DNA of 64,000 nucleotides from Basidiobolus meristosporus CBS 931.73. Lineage: Eukaryota; Basidiobolomycota; Basidiobolomycetes; Basidiobolales; Basidiobolaceae. The stretch lies in NCBI GenBank assembly GCA_002104905.1, contig MCFE01000271.1, forward strand, positions 1 through 64,000. The letters are read 5' to 3'. The translations under genes and the position numbers were made by a program. The notes beneath the pieces are model-generated. The model saw nothing but the letters and a program-made list of their open reading frames with translations. It made no database searches and was not told the DNA's origin. Positions 44,539 to 57,279 of this stretch are shown piece after piece. How positions within the stretch are numbered: position 1 is the stretch's first letter; every line of letters begins with the position of its first letter.

Positions 44539-46647
44539 TATTCTCACAAGTTAGAGTTCATAAAAGAAATAGAGACAAGTTTAGATCAACATCAGTCTAG
44601 ATGTGAGAGGGTGGTGGTGCTGTCGTGCCTTGATGATATTCTGATACTTTTATATATTTAGCGGCGGGCTACAGCAATTGTTATTTTATAAATGGTTGTT
44701 CCTTGGTCGAAATGAGAAACACTGTAGCTTCCTTGGCATACTATGAACAGTGGTATCTTCAATTTAGGACGTTCACCAATGGTTATGACTTTTCTAATTT
44801 GCAGTTCACGTTGTTGGGAAAGCATGCTTTTTATTAGCTTGGCCTTAATGCATTGATGTATCCAACTCGGTAATTGGATATAAACAGGGTTCTGACCTTG
44901 GAAATGAATTTATCTTGGCTGTTTAGAGGAAGGTAGTAGCTAATAGGAGCCTCAGCGAGTGACTGGTCCAATGAGAGAGGGAGCCATGTTGCCTGCAAAA
45001 TTTCTGTGTGGCTTGGAGGTATAGTGGCTATACAGCCCTCTAAAAAATTTCTATAGGGCGAACCATCGTAGCCATGGATATTGTCCTATAGAGCAATCCG
45101 GTCGCTAAAACAATGGTTTAGTAATACAGCCATGTATATAATCTGATGCTGGCTTAGGATACGCGTATAAATTTAGTTACGTATAATGTTTGGAATTCGT
45201 TCAAGACCTCCGAACAACATATGTAGTGTGAACTACAGCTATTGGAGTTCGGGATAAGCATTTTAATTGGGGAAATGCATCATCTAATCTGATGAATCAT
45301 CCTTTGTTTCTGAGTAGTCCCGCTTGTGAGAAGCATCGATGAATCCCAGCCAAAGCTTGGATGTATGTACTTTGTGGCCCGAGTTACGGCTTAATCTAAC
45401 GAAGACATGATAAATAGTATAATTTTTACTATCGTGAGCTTGTGTATTGTTAATGCTTGATCGTGCGGAATTGGCCTCAATCCTATTTGGTGTATACTTT
45501 GGCGTGCATGCGGTATTCTGCTTTGCATCGACTTGACTGTGGATATTCACCAGGACTATTTTTGGATAAAAACCCGCAATAAAGGTTGTTGTTGCTCCAT
45601 CCTCGTTACTCACAAATCTCTTGATCCAAATCTACAATTTTCAGTTATAGAACACTACCAAGTACACAGAATGGGATGGGATCGGAAATAGTAGAAATCA
45701 ACATAGATAATCAGAATTAGCACTCATATCCAGGTTATTTTGATATGAACGAAAATTGCGTAATACCAAGAACTCTTCTCCGACTTGGTTGGTTAACATT
45801 TTACATCCTGTACTTTGTTGACATGTTTCACTCACATATCGAAGCTAGTGTACATGCCGATGATATAATACCTGTATGACTATTGTATCTTATAGCTTTG
45901 GTTCTACTATACTCACCGAATATTGATATGGCTGACCATTCTTAAAAACATGTGCATTATTAGGAGGAATACTATAGCGAAGGCTGCAGAAGGAATATCT
46001 CTGCTCGGGTCATCATGGTATATGAAAGGAAAGGAATACATAGGTCAAATCCAAAAGTAAGAGATTCCGTAGGACTTCAATGGGATATTATATAAGAGAG
46101 GATAATCATGAATTTAGATATAAAAACGAATATCCAGATATCAGTAGTACCTTCGAGGCTCATGCGAACCCCAATAGTAATCTATTATTACTGGTATTCT
46201 AACATTAGTACCTGAAACAGTTTCTGTGCTGAGCACGAATGTACAATCTTAGATCTTACCAGCAACCAGCCCTTCAGGTGATGTGAAGGTTAATATCGAG
46301 GCTTCGAGTACTACATACGTTGTTACACTGTTATCACCGTAGATGTATAGCAAATAATGCAACCAAGTAGCGAATCTAGGCTTGATCAGACTCGCTGTAA
46401 CTCTATACTGTCAGAGAAGATGGTGAAGAATTACGCCGTGATGCGCTAGTCTGTCAATCAAGCCCAACTATCCCGCGCGTATCATCTTTGATCAGGTTTG
46501 TGACCATGATTGCCATAAACAACATCTATTCATGAAAATGGTAACTATTGTTGGGGGCCTTTTTATGCTGGAATTACGTATACAGAATATGCTCATGCAT
46601 ATAAAGAAACTGAATCACCAACTGCGTTATTACAAAGTCATTCACTC
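44539..46647. other. Intergenic region (2.1 kb) with one doubtful exon
   Basis: A minus-strand open stretch at 45284-45634 may be an exon: it has a TAG acceptor at its start but no ATG, and is mentioned under findings. Otherwise nothing recognisable. Confidence 0.4.
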
Positions 46648-48070
46648 ATGGAATTATTTGACTTGCATCAGCAATTAGTCTCCATCAATTCAACAGTTGG
46701 TTCAGAGGCCCCAGCAGTTGACTATTTATATCAGTACTTAACAAAACTTGGTTGGACTGTTGAACGCCAGTATGTGGAAGATGGAGAAGGAGGCCCTAGA
46801 GAAAATATATTCGCACATTTGGGAAATAAGAACCCCAAGTTAATCCTAAACAGTCACCTAGATACAGGTAAGAGAGGTTTTTATCTGAAGAAGGCATCAC
46901 GACTAATGTAACACTGTTGAGAAGTTCCACCATTCATTGATTATCAGAGAGAAGGCGACAAAATCCGGGGAAGAGGAACATGCGATGCTAAAGGCTCGGT
47001 AGCTGCTCAAATAGTAGCAGTTGAAGAATTGCGCAAGGAGTTAGGCGACCTAAGCATAGGGTAAGCCGATCCTTTGAAACCGCTATCAAGCATTTTATGG
47101 TAAATATTGTCTTCTTAGACTTCTCTACGTAGTAGGTGAAGAGCGTGGTGGGACTGGGATGCTTAAAGCTAACGAGGTAATAACTTTATAATCTGCATTT
47201 TCGTGATGTTCTTGTGTAAACTATACAAAATAGTTGGGTCTCGAACCTGAGGCTATTATTATTGGAGAACCTACGGAAAATAAGTTGGCTCTGGGTCACA
47301 AGGGAATTGTTGGATTTAAGATTACCAGCCAAGGTTTTTAGGTGTATATCATATATGTCGTTCTTAAATGAATTAACAGAATCATTGCTGTTAGGGAAAG
47401 CCGCACATTCTGGCTATCCTGAACTTGGTCAATCAGCAACTGACCAATTGGTAGAGGCTTTATGGAAGTTGAAGAGTATTGTTAGTGTAGATATTGTTGA
47501 GAATTACGGATGACAGCATGAGGATTAACTTCGAATTTAGAAATTCCAGGAGGAAAATTCAAGGCTAGGCAAAACCACCATAAACATCGGAATTCTCGAA
47601 GGCGGGGTGGCGCAAAATGTAATCCCAGAGCATGCTAGTGCTACCATTTATATAAGAGTAGCAACTGATGCTTCATACATCTGGCAAACCGTTCGCGATA
47701 CAATTGGTGGAATTCAAGGAATCAGCTTGGAACTAAACACGAAAACTGATCCTGTTACCCTGGATGTGGTGGATGGCTTTGATGTAATGGTGGCCAAGTA
47801 TAACACTGGTAGGTACAACACCCCAAAAGTTATTGCGGTTTATTCCTGATCTGTATGGTTAGATTTTTCGCGCTGGAGAGGTCCAGGAAAAAAGTATCTA
47901 CTAGGTCCAGGTAAAACTCATAGTATGCGTATTCACCTTCGCTATTTCTAATTGGAGATTTAGGAACTATACATGTTGCACATACTTCCGAAGAGTTTGT
48001 CAATGCTGCAGAGTTGAAGGAAGCTGTGGAGTTATACAAGAAGCTGATAAAGCATGTAATTGAACAGTAA
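46648..48070 (+). CDS. M20-family metallopeptidase, acetylornithine deacetylase (ArgE)-like
   Basis: Eight exons: 46648-46867, 46922-47060, 47119-47176, 47234-47333, 47395-47480, 47550-47808 (or from 47541), 47863-47910, 47964-48070; about 338 residues. ArgE/DapE enzymes use two zinc ions to remove acyl groups from amino acids. Metal and catalytic residues are in place: His70 and Asp72 (LNSHLDT), Asp95 (GRGTCDAKGS), Glu127 and Glu128 (VVGEERGGTG) and IIIGEPTENKLALGHKG. The small dimerisation lid starts at GKAAHSGYPELGQSA, and KKYLLGPGTIHVAHTSEEF carries the last His. Fungal arginine synthesis normally recycles the acetyl group with ornithine acetyltransferase, so the in vivo substrate may be another N-acyl amino acid. 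All exon joins were forced by reading frame and family order. Confidence 0.9.
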
Positions 48071-48217
48071 TTTTGTTGAATATGAATGCTGTTACATCTA
48101 GTCAAGTTCCATAAATCCACTGCAAGTCTAATGCAGCATTAGATGGTGAAGCTGTACAGTGTTTTATGCATTTCGATGCCAAACCATCTAATTTTGTTCA
48201 GCAGGCCAATCCATGGT

Positions 48218-48592
48218 TTACTCAAAAACAATATGATCGTAGCTTTCCAATTGTATGATATCTCTGGAGTCAACGAAGACAAGTGTCAAATATGATGTAC
48301 CAGGTTGTTCTCTTAGTGTATTATGCGATGGGGTATCTATTTCTAAATCTTCCAAGTGGGGAAAAGAAATATAATCAGAGCTTTGGTTAAGTTTTGGGAA
48401 TAGGACTGAGCGTCTGTCCTGCTGCTTTCGTTTCAAGCTTGCCTCGCTAATGGCAGAAGATTCCCGTGGGGCGCTAAATCGAGAGCCTCGTCTACTCGGC
48501 GGAATAGTTGCGTATTTACCGCTGAAAAGTCTCTTCAGCCCATTTAGAAGAAATCTGTCCTTTTTGTGTTTTTGAGAGGTTGTAATGTTCAT
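48218..48592 (-). CDS. Hypothetical basic, Ser-rich protein
   Basis: 124 codons from the first in-frame ATG at 48592 (the frame is open a further 19 codons upstream). Composition is Lys/Arg/Ser-rich in the first two thirds (SRRGSRFSAPRESSAISEASLKRK) with a hydrophobic end (TSYLTLVFVDSRDIIQL). It lies tail-to-tail 147 bp from the peptidase gene. No family recognised. The frame may be chance, although it has few rare-looking codons and is unopposed by a longer frame. Confidence 0.3.
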   Translation of the reverse strand: MNITTSQKHKKDRFLLNGLKRLFSGKYATIPPSRRGSRFSAPRESSAISEASLKRKQQDRRSVLFPKLNQSSDYISFPHLEDLEIDTPSHNTLREQPGTSYLTLVFVDSRDIIQLESYDHIVFE

Positions 48593-49837
48593 AAAAGTCA
48601 AATTTTGACGTGAATCTTGTGGCTGCTGAATACAGATCGATATGGACAAAAGCAGTTTCTATATTTCGAAGTTAAGCATGCGGAAAAGAACGATGGCTGG
48701 GCTTTCTGACTGTTTCCATTCTAGGTCCACGGAGTCGGACTTTTATAGCAATTCTGCCTCAGATGAAACAGTCCATTTTATCCATAGCATAGTGGGCCTG
48801 CCCACAGACCATAAATGCTATTGATCGAACCAATGATAGATGTTGGCTGAATATAAAGGATCATCAATTGATCCCGTCGCCGTAGCAGCCAATAGAGGTG
48901 TTAAATCCCATCCTCAATAGCTGAACTGTTGCGACCACCAGGTGAATACAAAGTATCGCATGCTTTATGACGCTGTTCATGTATCTGTTGTAAACAAATT
49001 TAGGAAAGCGCATTAAATAGATCTTGTTCCGATTGATGAGCAGCTGATCCGATCTGCAATGTGATAAAGGCCTAGGAGGCACTCAGTCCCAGGCTCTCGA
49101 AAATAAATGACAGCATCATTATAAGCAATAAGGCAGACTGTACAGATGTATTTTCTGATGCGAAATAAACAGCCTACTTTCACGAGGAAAGGATACAATG
49201 TGTCACTGGTTAAACCACCTTAGACTCTCACGAGCTCCCCTGTCTATCGCTTCCGTTCCTTCGATTTTTCCAACAATCTATATTGACTCACATTCATAAT
49301 CATGACCGATCCTCTCAGCTCGTTTCGCAATTGCCAATTGGAATTATCCTATATTTTACCTTGGAATAACATCATCAATATTATGTCAAGGCGACTGAGG
49401 TGGCCTGGGCATCGGTAACGCCAAGGTGTTAACTTCCCATACACCTCCGTGAGAAAGTATAGTGACTTGATAGATGACAAACACTTCGCCACACATAGAA
49501 AAGCTTAGTAATCACAGTATAACAGCATGGCTGCTTGGAAGAAATCTTCCATTGGATTTATTTACAAATGAAAATCAAGAAACGTCACTAAAACTCCAGC
49601 GATAGGATATATTGGGGTCTTCACCTTTGATGTTTGATATAATACAACAATGTTTGCCAAGATGTTGACATTGTGACTTGGGCACATGATGGGGGTTTGC
49701 AATAAGTGAAGAGGGAATTAGTTCGAATATTGTACAAATATAAGGGTGATGGAGTATTGTAGCAATCCTTGTATAGTGACAGCAATTGGAAAGTGTAGAA
49801 GGTGAAGGAAAATTTGTAGGTATGCTATCGGAAGAAC
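48593..49837. other. Intergenic region (1.2 kb), no gene seen
   Basis: Only short open frames on both strands; no motif. Confidence 0.45.
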
Positions 49838-50653
49838 TTAGAACCACGAAGGTGTTGAGGTATCGTCTACCATTGAGGGAATACCAATAAAGCTGCTAGT
49901 ATTGGACAACGGAGGAGAGAGATAATCCTGAGGGAGGTACACGTGGTTAACCGGATGCCGCTCATAGGGCTGATATGGTTGAGTAAGCAGTAATGAGTCA
50001 CTACTTGATTTCTGTGCTAGGAACGATCTTCTGAGCCACTGTTGCTGATTTATACAATACATCTGTACCGTCTGGAACCAATGCAAAAACGCACTGTTCG
50101 AGATGTGAAGCTCATACTTCAGCCCTGCTAAGAATTCTCGCTCCATGACCGCGATCTCACGTGTTGGCATCCCGGTGATGGTTGACCAAGATTGACTTGT
50201 ATATGTAATGTCTTCAAGGAATTTCGCTGCCAGCATCATCGAGACGATGAAGATCCGGTATTCTGAACCTAACTCCCCTCTCATCGACCGATTCATTTTC
50301 CTCAACTTTTGTACATATTTCAGTGCCAAGATTACCGTTGCGGGGGACATACGGATATGGTTCAGCACATGGATGCAAAACATCCGGAAGGTATGATATG
50401 CTGGGAGCGAAAAGGGGTTAGGGTTGGTATACCAAACGAAGTAGATGACATTGGCAGCAACATCCCCAAGATACACGTTGTTATCGGGGATTAAGGTCTT
50501 CGGGATGCAGGAGAAGTCATGAGAGATGTTGTGCTGAGTACTAGGTGGGTAAGAGGAAGAATGCAGACTCCAAGGGTGCTGTGTGGGGATTTGATCAACG
50601 GGTCTTGAAGGTTGAAAGAGTGATTGAACAAGGTAAAGCTGAGATAGGCTCAT
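49838..50653 (-). CDS. PHO80/CLG1-like cyclin
   Basis: A single exon of 271 residues. A cyclin box spans about residues 85-205: MFCIHVLNHIRMSPATVILAL, ELGSEYRIFIVSMMLAAKFLED, YTSQSWSTITGMPTREIAVME and REFLAGLKYELHISNSAFLHW. This arrangement is typical of the PCL/CLG1/Pas1 cyclins that partner the Pho85-type CDK in fungi. These control phosphate, glycogen or morphogenesis signalling; which role applies here cannot be told. The N-terminal 70 and C-terminal 60 residues are Pro/Ser/Tyr/His-rich and probably disordered. TTAAATAAG just upstream on the minus strand may be the TATA-like element. Confidence 0.9.
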   Translation of the reverse strand: MSLSQLYLVQSLFQPSRPVDQIPTQHPWSLHSSSYPPSTQHNISHDFSCIPKTLIPDNNVYLGDVAANVIYFVWYTNPNPFSLPAYHTFRMFCIHVLNHIRMSPATVILALKYVQKLRKMNRSMRGELGSEYRIFIVSMMLAAKFLEDITYTSQSWSTITGMPTREIAVMEREFLAGLKYELHISNSAFLHWFQTVQMYCINQQQWLRRSFLAQKSSSDSLLLTQPYQPYERHPVNHVYLPQDYLSPPLSNTSSFIGIPSMVDDTSTPSWF

Positions 50654-53600
50654 GGTAGCCTAATTTGTAGAGTATCAATCTTATTTAAGGATACTTTCAG
50701 GGGAGTGTATTACGAAGGCCTCCTCGAAGAAGTCCGAGAAATTATTATTGTGAAGAAATTGAGAACATTGATGGCGACTGAGCTTCATAATCCTTATATA
50801 CCAATGCGGCGTGAAAATATCATTGGCCGAAAACGCACTCCACTAACAAAGATTGTACGGCTTAACAATCGAGTCTCAGCCAAGACAAACGGATGAGTAT
50901 CTTGTATTGCAGGCGGTATCACCGTCCAAAATAAAAGGTGTAGAGATTCATTGCCAAATCCGTGCACTACAGAACAATTCTAAATTAATGGGGATGTGGA
51001 AAAATATATGGGTTGGACCCAGCTAGAACGAACGAAAATAGATGCAATTTCGTGACCGCAGATGAGGCCCTTGGGCGAATCAATGGCCAATAATATAAGT
51101 TATACGCAAGATAAAGGGCAAACATTGCAGAAGCCAATAAACGCACAACCGTCCTACTCTTGAAATGTATTAGCTGCTTGTTTCATAATGATTGCTCATT
51201 CATTTACTCCCCTAGCCACTTGAACTTCCAAATCCATTGAGACCGATGCAATACATATTAGCGGCATCCACGTAGAACATCGACTAATATTGAGGTCATA
51301 AAACGAGTCACTTTGCTGTGCCACCGCGAAAACTCGTTTATCATGATACACAAATGGAAACAAGTAAGTCATAGGATAACGTGGCAAATATTAGCTGCCA
51401 AACCGATTAGATTTCCGTACAATTGCAGGAAAGCGTACGAATGTTCCCACAGAGCACCAATGAGCAAGCTGGCTAGATCCATTTGGAAGAAATCCGAAGC
51501 ATCTAGTCCGCATCCTCTGGACAGATTTGCAATGATGGGTGATTTCCCAGCCAAGATACAGGAAATCGAAGAGGCGGCCATTGTAGAACTATTGCAACCA
51601 GAGTATGCCTATCTACACCATCGTAGAAAAGAAGGGAGCCAATGAGTTGCCGCTGAGTTTCTCATGGCTTATCACCATCACCATGCTGCGCTACCTTGCG
51701 AGCATCCGTTGTTTCTCCGGAATATCCATCTACCATCCTTCATCAATTGGCGCCTTAATATCGGTAACAAGCCCAGCAACCATCATCCACCGCATGACCT
51801 TGGTTTTTTACGGTTTATTACATATATAGAGTCGAGGCAAATAGAAAGACGTGAACACCGCAGAGCCTATGGGCGCTGTCAACGATGCTCAATTGAAAAA
51901 TGGTGATCCAAATGAATAGAATAGGCTAAACGTTTTATTCCTTGCCGGTTTAAGTGGCTCGGGGAAACAGACTTTGTTTGCCAGATTGCTGAGATACAAT
52001 CACGAGTAAGAGCAGATTCATGTGATTTCCACTTGTACTATCATTTACTCACCTTGGCAGGGCCACAGGATCCCGAACTGATCCAGAATGGTTAAAGCAA
52101 ATATGAAGTTGGGTGGAGTGATTCGTCCTAAAATTGATATTTCCCCTACTTTGGGGGGGGGGGGTTTCGTCTGTACGCTACGATGGGACTTGTGTTTTAC
52201 AATGACAAATTCGGAGTCAATGGATGAGGCGGTCACCAGCATGCATTTACAGGAGTTTCGTTGATGAGTGTTGACTAATTGTCGGCCCATGTCTCTGCTT
52301 CAAGGTGCAGCCAAGTTAAAGCTGGCATTTAGCTATGGCATGATTATCAACATTCCTTTTGAACGGTCTTTGGGTTTGAGCTAGTTAAAGAGCCATTGAG
52401 GCAAGCGCTCAGTTTAGTGCTGCTTCAACAGGTGCATTCAGGAAATCGAGGACTGTCACACACTCGGTTGTGGGCACATACGAATATCAAGCATTCTTGC
52501 TTGGTGCTATATTCCACCGCTCCTAACTGGATTGGTCGCCTATTCCCCAGCAAAGTGACCATCCAACAGCCTAGATTCGTATGTTTACAAAGGTCTGAGA
52601 GGTATGTTATTTGATATTCTCAGTTTCAAGCCGCCTTCTACAAATATTCACTGTAATGCATTTGGTAAGTCGAGCCACATCCGTAATGATAAGCTGGCTG
52701 ATGATAGGGCCAAAACAATACCTTTTTGAGCGATTCTGCCGTTCCAAAGAGTTCAATCCAAATGATTAGCATTGTATATTCAGAGCTGATTCAGTGATAT
52801 TCACTGGAGGTTTCCAGGGTTAAACAGGTATGGCTGAAAATCAGGAAAACTCGAGGTTTATGCAGATATCATCTGGCTACCTCTGCGTATGCGTTCTTTG
52901 TGCTAGACTGATCAGCAACTTTGAGAGTCCTTTTCATGACTCGGTATCGTAGTACTGAGCACACAACAGATATTATAATAATTTTACCGGAATTCAAAAG
53001 AGTAAGGATTTACAAGGTTGCGGCCCAGTAATAAGCAAAGCTACCACCCTCTTGATACAGCATTGTTTTGTTGCGAATGTTTGTCCTCCAGCGCAAGGCT
53101 AATGGGGCGCAATATAGCTGAAGACGTTTCTGTTAGGCACTCAACAGCTGAGATACCAATTGAATGCATCGCCATTGTGAGGCTGATCTGAAATTCACAT
53201 GATAGCAGAGGTCATTCAAGTAGGTTATCAGCTATTGAAAACTTGGTTGAGTGATAGGTTTTATGTTAGCTTCGGTATTACAAGTCTTCACAACCAGTCG
53301 TTTTGCGGATCCCTGGCTTGACAGTCCATAGACTAATTAGCCAATTTGATGTCTGCTGGTTACGAGTGACGCAATCAAGAGATTCAAAGAGCTAAGAATC
53401 TGGAACCAGCCGGTTTAATATTGGTTTTGCCTGTTGTTGCTTAATACTGTGGCTGGTTATGGTAGCAGTGCTTTTCTTACTAACAAGGGAAATGTCAGCA
53501 AGGCATGAAATTTCATTCTTTGATAACATGCTCAACAAAGATCCTAATATATAATTCTATTCCCGAGGGTCTATTTGTTTTTTTTCGGTATCTAGATAAG

Positions 53601-54999
53601 CTGTGATGTTGAGGAAGATTCATTGGGATGTAAAATATATGCACTACAACCGATAGACCCGTCTCTTCAGGTATGGAGAATAATTAATGGCGGCTTATAT
53701 CTGCTTTCGGTTCCAAGATATCATTTTTCTGTTACGCCCAACATTTATTTTCAAAGTACAAAGTGCCGTTGCATCAAGAACTAAGCATGCTATTGATTGG
53801 TACTACTTCTGCAACATTTCCTACTCCCCCATCATCTAGAGCGTAAATGTATCTACTCTTGGACTAGACACGAATTCCTAAACATTGTGAAATGAAGTTA
53901 AAGATGAGTTGAAAATTGGCTAACCAATAACCAATAGCTGAATGTTTTGCAAGAGTTAAGCCCGCGTGCCAAGTCAACTCTCCTATGAGATCTGAATTGT
54001 TACTAAGGATGATGCACTTTTCACGTTTATCATTAGCAAGCATTATTCTAGTTCAACATTAGCACAAGGGAGCATTCTCAATAGGTAATTTGTCATATCG
54101 TTGACTTTTAAGGTGCCCACATTAATATAGTCATTAACTGATGCCCCAATCTATTTGGACGGCTAATAAGCATTTGGATTTAGTCTACTGTTTATTATAC
54201 GTAGTTTTCTCAGCAGTGGAGGATGGTTGAAATTACATGCCACGTATTTCGAATAGTTAAAATAATTAGAGATAAGAAAAAGTGACTGAGCATTCTTCCG
54301 CGAATTTCTAGAACAGCCATATCGCTGGCTTCACTATTGAGGGAGTTCTGGGAATATCGGAAGTTTCCTTGGAATATACACAGAGAGCACAACTCTCCTG
54401 ACTATTCGCCAGGTATGTTTCATTCTACAGCTCCATAGACCTAGCTGTGCCATTCAGGTGATCACGAACTTGGATTTGGTTGCTGGGCAATATTGGTACT
54501 ATCGAAGTCCATTATTAGCCCTACATTGATGTACAAGCCTTAAAAAATATATCGGTAGCCTAGTATCAAGAATGACTCACAAAGTAGAATACTTTATTTT
54601 CGGTCATAGAACGAGTTCCAAACATACAAGTTTTTCAGCTCTTGAAGCATAACCAGCAGACTAGAAAACCAATACAATTCAAGGTGCGTTGGAAATACTA
54701 TGCCATTTTTGATATATGTGGGTGATGTTTATTGCTCTCTATATTGAATGAAAAGGTATATTTGCAATTGATATACCATTAGGAGGTTAATAGTCGTATT
54801 ACCTCACGGAAAACTTTGGATAGAGATGTACCAGTATTCAATCTTCCTGATATTACGGTAACACCTTCTTAGTTATGCATTTGAATCTTTGCCGATGTTT
54901 AGCTTCTGAATGAGTCCTCAAGGGTATCCGAAGTCACAAAATGTTCCACAATTGACACAGATTTCCAAAGCCTAATATACATATATTCATAATGAGTCA
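50654..54999. other. Large gene-poor region (4.3 kb)
   Basis: Contains one P-loop-encoding stretch (51920-52005) and a 12-base G run (52153-52164), both under findings. An open frame at 51313-51645 (110 codons) shows no family motif. The rest is AT-rich and noncoding to my eye. Confidence 0.45.
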
Positions 55000-55352
55000 G
55001 CATTTAAATATATCGTTTTCTTAGAATTTGTTACATAGTTAAATACGATCTAACGTAAAAGAAGGAAAGGCTGAGCAAAACCCTAAATAGGAAAACCTAA
55101 TTAGCCCACACAACATACCATGGCCATGCATATACCTACCTCTATTTCTATGAGTTGGCAGTTGGTTCGGATATAGATCCTGAGCTAGAAGGAAGAATAT
55201 CATCCCATCACCGACGGACTCAACTATTTCCTCTGTCCATTATATTCTAAATAAATATCCGTCTTCTTATTAAAGCCCCCTCCCCCCCTAGGTAAATATA
55301 CCATTATCATACATCTATATTCTCTACTACATGACCCCTAACCCCGTAGCCA
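55000..55352 (+). repeat. Probable 5' LTR end of Ty3/gypsy element 2
   Basis: The right boundary (GTAGCCA at 55352) is set by the primer site next to it and by a related block at 60150-60223. AATAAATAT near 55250 fits a polyadenylation signal. The left boundary is not seen; 55000 is a guess. Confidence 0.4.
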
Positions 55353-55354
55353 AT

Positions 55355-55372
55355 TGGGCACCCAACGTGGGG
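55355..55372 (+). other. Primer-binding site resembling tRNA-Lys complement
   Basis: TGGGCACCCAACGTGGGG starts with TGG (complement of the tRNA CCA end), 2 bases after the LTR end. It differs by a base or two from the well-known tRNA-Lys(1,2) primer site. Confidence 0.55.
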
Positions 55373-55539
55373 GGAAGTCATACTTTATTAACTAAAGACG
55401 ACCTTTTTACATATCGAAATGGACAGAGAACAAAAATTGATCTCCATCCAAGCTTTTGTGGGCATGCCCAGGAAGATGCTATTGCACGGCTGCATGAGTG
55501 TAAACTCAGCTAAAAGGTGAACAGATGGAATATGGCAGA

Positions 55540-55890
55540 TCTTCCTATCATTGCTCGATTCTATATGAAAGATCTAGCAGTCACTTGGTATGGGCCACAC
55601 AAAGCTACCTTAATTGACTGGGATCACTTCAAAACACAATTTAAGCAGAAATTTGTCACGGCCCAAATTGCTTCCTAGCATCAAGAATCTGAATACGTAC
55701 AATAACAAAAGCACTCAACTTATGAGATTGCCACTAAATACCTATACTTAGCAACTTGTCCAGAATACACTGATAACAGAGAAAAGATTCAGATCTTTCT
55801 TGATGTACTCAATTGTTGTATCTGAGTGGAAGTCAGAAAACTTAAACCAGCTACCTTAGATGAAGCAATCTCTCACATAGAGAAGAACAG
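55540..55890 (+). pseudogene. gypsy 2 gag (retrotransposon gag domain) relic
   Basis: RFYMKDLAVTWYGPHKATL followed by DWDHFKTQFKQKF is the usual W...W..FK..F core of retrotransposon gag proteins. A stop follows at about 55678, then ATKYLYLATCPEYTDN continues in frame. Confidence 0.7.
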
Positions 55891-56639
55891 TACATAATTG
55901 AAATGAATAATGAGATCAACAATAACCCTGAGCAATTAGCTAACAAAGATATGGACTGGCTGGCTACTAGATTGCAGCAACTAGAGTTGAATTTTCTGAC
56001 AGCACACATTGTTTGCACAAGGAAATTTCTACCTCAGCTCATTGGTGAGAAAGCAAATGATTTAGATCCTGGAGTACAGAATATAATTCAAAATTGCCAC
56101 CATTACAAGTAGATATCTAATGATATCCCAATGAGCCACAAATCTTGGAACTGAACCTAATATCATTGTACTGGAAGACATTTTGAGCATAGTACATAAA
56201 CATCCAGTAAGAGAATCAGTGAAATCTCCTACTCACAAGAGATATCACTCTGAAGAAGGCCACAATGCTATACACAACATGAATCTAGACTTGATCATTT
56301 TCTTAATTAATGTAGATGGACTCCAAGAAGTCATAGTATCCATCTGCAATCTATTGCAATTACCAACTATCCAGTAAGGTCATGATCAATATGTTGCTGA
56401 GAACAACCATGTTGAGAGCTATAAGGTTACCTGTCAGCCTATACCTTGACAAAAAGCAAGTTTCCCAGTAGGAGGCCAGATACATTAAGTATCAGCAAAT
56501 ACATGCGTAAATTGTAGTATCACACTGGCAAAATACCTCAAGGATAAAAACCTCCAAGCCAGTAGCACAATAGTAAGATGTGTCAAAGGTTTTGTTTGAC
56601 AAGAAGTTATAAGCACCTATATAATGTAACAAGCTCAGG

Positions 56640-56860
56640 CTAAGGTCCAGGTCTATTCTCTTCCTATATATCTGGTAGTAGCAGAACAAGCTCAATATAA
56701 TCTTTTATTAGGAATAGATTGGGTTGGTAAACATCTGATAAGGCTAGACTCTAAAGCATATGCAATGGACTTCCACACTAGCAGTGGCCATACTGGGATC
56801 TCCATAAATTGTTACCAATATCTACTCATAAGCTCAGTGCTTAAAGAGGATCAGATATCT
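56640..56860 (+). pseudogene. gypsy 2 aspartic protease relic
   Basis: EQAQYNLLLGIDWVGKHLIRLD is the C-terminal LLGxDWL block of Ty3/gypsy proteases. The upstream active-site region (about 56500) is degraded. Confidence 0.6.
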
Positions 56861-57279
56861 CTAGTTTCCCTAAAAAACACCAGAAAACTAGAACAGGATT
56901 CCTAAAAAAAACCCCAAGAAAATGCCAGCAGAGCACTGTGAGCAGACCAACAGATACATTTAGCAGGAGGGTACTAGGCTAATTAGAGTTCATGCCAAAT
57001 TTGGCTATTGGATGCTCACTACTTCCACCAAGAATTGCAACTGTGAATTTGAAGGAAAAGCAACAGCCAAATACTATTAGAATACCATTACAATATCAGC
57101 TGAGTACCAGCTGATAATCTGATGATTTTTCATTTGGATGGGAGCTATAGCCTGGCTGCTATCTATCTATGATAAGATGTTATTTGCAAGAGTTTTCAGA
57201 CATCTTTGCAGATTAACTCAAGGAACACAGATAGGTAGAAGAGGTAAAACACTATACCAATACATGAAACCAATTATTA

